The position numbers and the translations under genes were made by a program. DNA of 14,077 nucleotides. It comes from JAMXLO01 sp035511435. GTDB lineage: Bacteria; Pseudomonadota; Alphaproteobacteria; Acetobacterales; Acetobacteraceae. Location of the stretch: assembly GCA_035511435.1 (NCBI GenBank), contig DATKFJ010000051.1, positions 1 to 14,077 of the forward strand. Reading direction: 5' to 3'. This document shows positions 13,214-14,077 of the stretch, in pieces. The first letter of the stretch is position 1. Each line of letters begins with the position of its first letter. The notes under the pieces are model-generated. The model saw only the letters and a list, made by a program, of their open reading frames with translations, had not been told where the DNA came from and did not search any database.

Positions 13214-13261
13214 ATGACGACCCCTGCGGACGCAAGCATGCATGGAGATATGGTGACATGA
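13214..13261 (+). CDS. 15-codon upstream ORF coupled to the VOC gene
   Basis: ATG 13214 is preceded by CGGAG (13201-13205) at good spacing and encodes MTTPADASMHGDMVT. Its TGA (13259-13261) overlaps the ATG of the VOC gene in ATGA. It may be a translated leader that couples or tunes expression of the downstream gene, or the degraded end of a lost gene. The peptide has no recognisable motif such as a run of one amino acid. The case rests only on the Shine-Dalgarno sequence and the overlap. Confidence 0.3.
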   Translation: MTTPADASMHGDMVT

Positions 13262-13620
13262 TGAAGTTCGATCACTTAAGTATCTCAGTGACGGACCGGG
13301 TCCGTTCCTGCGATTGGTATGTGGCGACGCTAGGCTTGAAGGTCGAATTCGAGATTTCTGAACGGCGCACGATCGCGCTTCAGGACAGCGAAGGCTTTAC
13401 GATCTTTCTGCATGAGACCTCGTCCCCTGTCAGTCCGGACGGATGCGCCATGTGGTTCCAGGTGGCCGACGTCGACGCAGCCTTCTCCGAGTGGTCCGCG
13501 CGGGGCGTCGAGTTCACCCACAGTCCACGCAAATCCTATTGGGGCTATGGCGTCGAGCTTACCGATCCTGATGGATATCTTGTGCGTCTCTGGGACGAGC
13601 GCTCGATGAGCGAGAAGTGA
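13258..13620 (+). CDS. VOC (glyoxalase/bleomycin resistance fold) family protein
   Basis: A 120-residue protein of typical single-domain VOC length. It shows two beta-alpha-beta-beta-beta halves: FDHLSISVTDRVRSCDWYVATLGL (from residue 4), MWFQVADVDAAFSEWSARGVEF (from 65) and the C-terminal LTDPDGYLVRLWDE (101-114). VOC proteins use a metal to act on glutathione adducts, extradiol substrates or antibiotics, or only bind ligands. Here H6 fits the first ligand position, but the second-half histidine is replaced near W66 and the usual DPDGNxxE glutamate is R110, so the classical metal set is incomplete and it may be a binding or resistance-type protein. Two adjacent ATGs (13258, 13261) are possible starts; GGAG (13244-13247) favours the first. 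Its stop codon directly abuts the insertion element. Its role in this neighbourhood is unknown. Confidence 0.82.
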   Translation: MMKFDHLSISVTDRVRSCDWYVATLGLKVEFEISERRTIALQDSEGFTIFLHETSSPVSPDGCAMWFQVADVDAAFSEWSARGVEFTHSPRKSYWGYGVELTDPDGYLVRLWDERSMSEK

Positions 13621-14077
13621 GAGACTTTGTCGGAAGTTCTGAGTGGTGGTGTTGGCTGGTAGCATGAAGTCCGCGCACAGCCGCGCGGAGATAGTCATGC
13701 GAAGCCCGTGCCACCCCTCGGATCTGACTGACGCACAGTGGGTGTTGGTGGGACCGCACATTCCGTCAGCGAAGTTCGGCGGTCGTCCGCGTACAACGGA
13801 CGTCCGCGCCGTCCTCGACGTGATCATCGATTTGCTCCGCACCGGTTGCCAGTGGCGTCAACTTCCAACGACTTCCCGCCCCGGCCGACCGTACACGGCT
13901 GCGTCCGAGGCTGGCGTATGTCTGGTGTTTGGGCGCTGCTGCACCGTGCACTCTATCCACTGGCTCGCTTGGCAGCGGGTCGAAAGCCAGATCCCACAGT
14001 CGTCATCATGGACGGCCAGTCGGTGAAAACAGCTGAGCAGGGCGGCGTTGGTGGCTTCGATGGGCACAAGCGAGTGA
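13621..14077 (+). mobile_element. IS5-family insertion sequence, left part, running off the window
   Basis: The element carries an IS5-type transposase gene in plus orientation. Its left end is inferred to begin at GAGACTTTGTCGGAAG, directly after the VOC stop codon; starts of this GAGACTTT type are what I associate with IS5-family terminal inverted repeats, but the right end lies outside the window so the repeat cannot be confirmed. IS5 subgroups that duplicate a TNA target would make the TGA at 13618-13620 the target copy, meaning the VOC stop codon may belong to the duplication. The transposase is broken, so this copy cannot move by itself unless helped by an intact copy elsewhere. Confidence 0.7.
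13697..14077 (+). pseudogene. IS5-family transposase, frameshifted and cut by window edge
   Basis: ATG 13697, with GGAG (13687-13690) upstream, opens MRSPCHPSDLTDAQW followed by GGRPRTTDVRAVLDVIIDLLRTGCQWRQLPT (DUF4096-type N-terminal domain of IS5 transposases). After residue 58, at about 13869-13870, one base is missing: the first frame continues with unrelated sequence to a stop at 14024-14026, while the frame beginning GAC 13870 carries the expected continuation, DFPPRPTVHG, WALLHRAL and VVIMDGQSVKT, which includes the first catalytic aspartate of the DDE site. No slippery run of A or T is present at the junction, so programmed frameshifting is unlikely. Two conserved tryptophans also seem lost (FPPRPTV for FPPWPTV, HGCVRGW for HGWFRRW), showing further decay. 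The remaining DDE residues would lie beyond 14077. Confidence 0.8.

Noticed and set aside
13178..13215. TTGACA at 13186-13191 as promoter of the VOC gene
   Set aside because: The -35 match is perfect, but no acceptable -10 hexamer lies 16-19 bp downstream (ACTTCA or TTCATG), so no promoter was called.
1..14077. CRISPR array, tRNA, rRNA, toxin-antitoxin, defence or secretion system
   Set aside because: No regularly spaced repeats, cloverleaf-forming sequence, rRNA core sequence, or paired small toxin/antitoxin genes were seen on either strand.

Overview
This is a GC-rich chromosomal window from a Gram-negative bacterium, most likely an alphaproteobacterium. An Acetobacteraceae-like organism (Rhodopila/Rhodovastum/Acidiphilium neighbourhood) is my best guess. 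It rests on codon and GC style, on the gene content (CaiB/BaiF transferase, Rieske oxygenase, paired acyl-CoA dehydrogenases) and on an unverified recollection that proteins like the 239-residue hypothetical at 11548-12267 recur in that family. No rRNA, tRNA or CRISPR array was seen.

Layout. (1) 1-165, minus: the N-terminus of a DUF1800 protein, cut by the window edge, followed by about 620 bp without a convincing gene. (2) 785-3480, plus: a polysaccharide-type pair. It consists of a methyltransferase/glycosyltransferase fusion and an RgpF-like (rhamnan synthesis F) protein whose GTG start overlaps the upstream stop as GTGA. (3) 3546-5764, plus: an SMP-30/gluconolactonase-type beta-propeller and a CaiB/BaiF (family III) CoA-transferase. 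(4) 11215 down to 5778, minus: a run of five genes reading acyl-CoA dehydrogenase (FadE-type), second acyl-CoA dehydrogenase subunit, alpha/beta hydrolase, NHL-repeat beta-propeller, Rieske oxygenase. This run meets the CoA-transferase tail to tail with only 13 bp between the stops. (5) 11548-12267, minus: a 239-residue hypothetical protein. (6) 12601-14077, plus: a patchwork with a UPF0149 (YecA/YgfB-like) protein whose 5' end looks damaged, a small VOC/glyoxalase-fold protein preceded by a coupled 15-codon ORF, and the left part of an IS5-family element with a frameshifted transposase running off the window.

How the genes may work together. The SMP-30, CaiB, Rieske, NHL, hydrolase and dehydrogenase genes look like a catabolic locus. 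A substrate carboxylic acid would be activated by CoA transfer, dehydrogenated by a two-gene acyl-CoA dehydrogenase, oxygenated by the Rieske enzyme, and lactones or esters opened by the hydrolase and beta-propeller enzymes. The substrate cannot be read from the sequence. No hydratase, thiolase, dedicated ferredoxin/reductase, transporter or regulator gene lies in the window. A helically phased set of GAGTCTC/GAGACTC repeats about 78-116 bp upstream of the dehydrogenase operon is the best candidate for its operator.

The features most worth follow-up are this unassigned catabolic locus and its phased repeats, the cysteine in the nucleophile position of the alpha/beta hydrolase, and the decaying right-hand region with the broken transposase.
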